NCBI GenBank assembly: GCA_007125735.1
Contig: SLCP01000034.1
Span: 1-5,750 of the forward strand
From: Coriobacteriia bacterium
Lineage (GTDB): Bacteria; Actinomycetota; Coriobacteriia; Anaerosomatales; SLCP01
Direction: 5' to 3'
Length of the DNA: 5,750 nucleotides
A program made the position numbers and the translations under genes. The notes beneath the pieces were generated by a model that searched no databases, was not told where the DNA came from, and saw only the letters and a program-made list of their open reading frames with translations. This document shows positions 4,918 through 5,750 of this stretch, one piece after another (position 1 is the first letter of the stretch; every line of letters starts with the position of its first letter).

Positions 4918-5595
4918 TCAGAGCGTCAGACCGACGAGCCACCACTTGAGCGCTGCACTCGCCCACAACTCGACCAGGGTCAGCACGAAAGCAATCGTGA
5001 TCGGCAGCCACGCGTCCCTCAGCCGCCTGGCCCGACGCTCGAAGAAAGGAAGCAGGCACACGATCACGAGGTTCACCGCAACGAACGTCACCACGATGGC
5101 GGCTGCGACCGTGAGCGCGAACAGTGGACCGGTCTGCGGCATCACCCACCACGTCACAGCGTAGGCGAACGGCACCCCCGCAAGGTAGGTCGCAGCAGCT
5201 CGTGACGTGCCGAGAAGCCGGTTTCCGCTCGCGTCCTGCCAGAGTTGCCCGTTGAGCAGCGGCGTGATCCACGCGGCGATGGCGAACCCCGCCATGATCC
5301 CCGTCAGGAGGCGCAGCTCGTTGGTCGTCCCTCGAAATCCAGCGTAGGATGTGACGCCGTCGAAGACCATCGCGGCAAGCCCGAAGGCCAACACGACGTT
5401 CACCCATACTCGAGGCGGGTTCGCAGGACGATCTCGATGGAGGACCGCCACGATCGCAAGCCCGACCACGAAGCCTACGTATATGCCGGTGTCGCGCGCG
5501 CATACGGGGACCTGAAGCCCTGCGGAGACGAGTGTTCGCTCCGGAAGCTGGTGACACAGGCCGAATCCGAGTATGTCCAAGAACGACTGGAGCAC
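4918..5595 (-). CDS. DUF2085-type integral membrane protein
   Basis: A 225-residue polytopic membrane protein. The N-terminal block holds GFGLCHQLPERTL (10-22) and PVCARDTGIYVGF (30-42). The following FDGVTSYAGFRGTTNELRLL (78-97) leads into TG (98-99) and a Gly-rich membrane helix. This gives the CHQ...PxCxRDxGxYxG...DG...R...TG signature typical of DUF2085 proteins, whose function is unknown. Hydrophobic segments suggest about six membrane spans (roughly 37-53, 65-82, 95-113, 133-151, 156-183, 197-222). A basic cytoplasmic-type loop RRARRLRD lies at 187-194. The conserved Cys14-His15 and Cys32 near the membrane edge could ligate a metal or form a redox pair; this is inference. The start is a GTG with AAGGAG only 5 nt upstream. 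It lies 60 bp downstream of the tRNA-Pro gene on the same strand, with a strong stem-loop between them. Confidence 0.85.
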   Translation of the reverse strand: MLQSFLDILGFGLCHQLPERTLVSAGLQVPVCARDTGIYVGFVVGLAIVAVLHRDRPANPPRVWVNVVLAFGLAAMVFDGVTSYAGFRGTTNELRLLTGIMAGFAIAAWITPLLNGQLWQDASGNRLLGTSRAAATYLAGVPFAYAVTWWVMPQTGPLFALTVAAAIVVTFVAVNLVIVCLLPFFERRARRLRDAWLPITIAFVLTLVELWASAALKWWLVGLTL

Positions 5596-5613
5596 CGAGA
5601 CTCCTTGGAGCGG

Positions 5614-5643
5614 CGGAAGGCCGATCCGAGGACCGGCCTTCCG
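5614..5643 (-). repeat. Perfect 10-bp stem-loop between tRNA-Pro and the DUF2085 gene
   Basis: The arms CGGAAGGCCG (5614-5623) and CGGCCTTCCG (5634-5643) are exact inverted repeats around a 10-nt loop. It begins 12 nt after the tRNA's CCA and ends 7 nt before the AAGGAG ribosome binding site of the DUF2085 gene. No T-tract follows on either strand. So it is not a standard intrinsic terminator, though it could end or attenuate transcription from the tRNA or act as an RNase processing or mRNA 5'-stabilising structure. Confidence 0.65.
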
Positions 5644-5655
5644 GGCGTCTACGAA

Positions 5656-5732
5656 TGGTCGGGATGGCGGGATTCGAACCCACGACCTCTGCGTCCCGAA
5701 CGCAGCGCTCTACCAAGCTGAGCCACATCCCG
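5656..5732 (-). tRNA. tRNA-Pro (anticodon CGG), CCA encoded
   Basis: A complete 77-nt cloverleaf on the minus strand. It has a 7-bp acceptor stem CGGGATG/CATCCCG, a 4-bp D stem GCTC/GAGC, an anticodon stem CTGCG/CGCAG with loop TTCGGGA, and a T arm GTGGG-TTCGAAT-CCCGC with one T-G pair. Discriminator A and an encoded CCA follow (5656-5658). The anticodon CGG (5696-5698) reads CCG proline codons, which suits a GC-rich genome. The C1-G72 acceptor end and A73 are typical bacterial tRNA-Pro identity elements. There is no intron and no sign of decay. Confidence 0.97.
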
Positions 5733-5742
5733 ACGAGGCGGT

Positions 5743-5748
5743 ATGATA
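5743..5748 (-). promoter_or_regulatory. Candidate -10 element of the tRNA-Pro gene
   Basis: On the minus strand TATCAT (5 of 6 matches to TATAAT) lies 10 nt before the tRNA 5' end, which would put the transcription start a few bases upstream of the mature tRNA. The -35 region falls outside the window, so the call cannot be completed. Confidence 0.35.
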
Positions 5749-5750
5749 CA

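Noticed and set aside
5660..5721. Plus-strand reading frame ending in WRDSNPRPLRPERSALPS
   Set aside because: This is the well-known spurious peptide made by translating the antisense strand of a tRNA gene, here tRNA-Pro(CGG). It is not a protein.
4856..5728. Long minus-strand reading frame of 290 codons
   Set aside because: It starts inside the tRNA gene (MWLSLVERCVRDAEVVGSNPAIP is translated tRNA) and then runs out of frame through the DUF2085 gene, giving an Arg-rich low-complexity product.

Overview
The window is high-GC bacterial chromosome with tightly packed genes, strong Shine-Dalgarno sequences and GC-rich third codon positions. The gene repertoire (archaeal/actinobacterial-style MTA phosphorylase, SAM hydroxide adenosyltransferase, YhaM-like OB-HD protein, Rip-type site-2 protease) and a Gram-positive-type LexA box suggest a deep-branching actinobacterium, perhaps Coriobacteriia-like. 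That placement is inference. I see no mobile element, CRISPR array or rRNA, and the content reads as core chromosome with a few lineage-specific small genes.

Layout. Positions 3557 down to 1 hold four minus-strand genes in a row: SAM hydrolase-type adenosyltransferase (2754-3557), OB-fold/HD-domain YhaM-like exoribonuclease (1669-2670), 5'-methylthioadenosine phosphorylase (803-1597) and an M50 site-2 protease with a C-terminal CBS domain that runs off the left edge (1-800). The gaps between them are 83, 71 and 2 bp, so an operon is likely, at least for the last pair. A 127-bp divergent region (3558-3684) separates this cluster from the window's only plus-strand gene, a small lipoprotein (3685-4131). 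That gene converges on a minus-strand 118-residue protein of unknown function (4172-4528). A perfectly symmetric LexA/SOS-type box (4546-4559) lies just upstream of the ribosome binding site of the 118-residue protein. Further right, also on the minus strand, are an 82-residue conserved-looking small protein (4594-4842), a DUF2085-type membrane protein (4918-5595) and tRNA-Pro(CGG) with encoded CCA (5656-5732). A perfect 10-bp stem-loop sits between the tRNA and the membrane protein gene.

How the genes may work together. The left cluster contains two enzymes of SAM/MTA metabolism. The SAM hydrolase splits S-adenosylmethionine into adenosine and methionine, and MtnP phosphorolyses methylthioadenosine to adenine and methylthioribose-1-phosphate. 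Both feed purine and methionine salvage. The YhaM-like nuclease between them generates nucleotides from RNA, so a common nucleoside/nucleotide salvage theme is possible but not shown. The most interesting single item is the SOS-type operator in front of the unidentified 118-residue gene, which predicts a DNA-damage-inducible small protein. No convincing intrinsic terminator with a T-tract was found in any intergenic gap.
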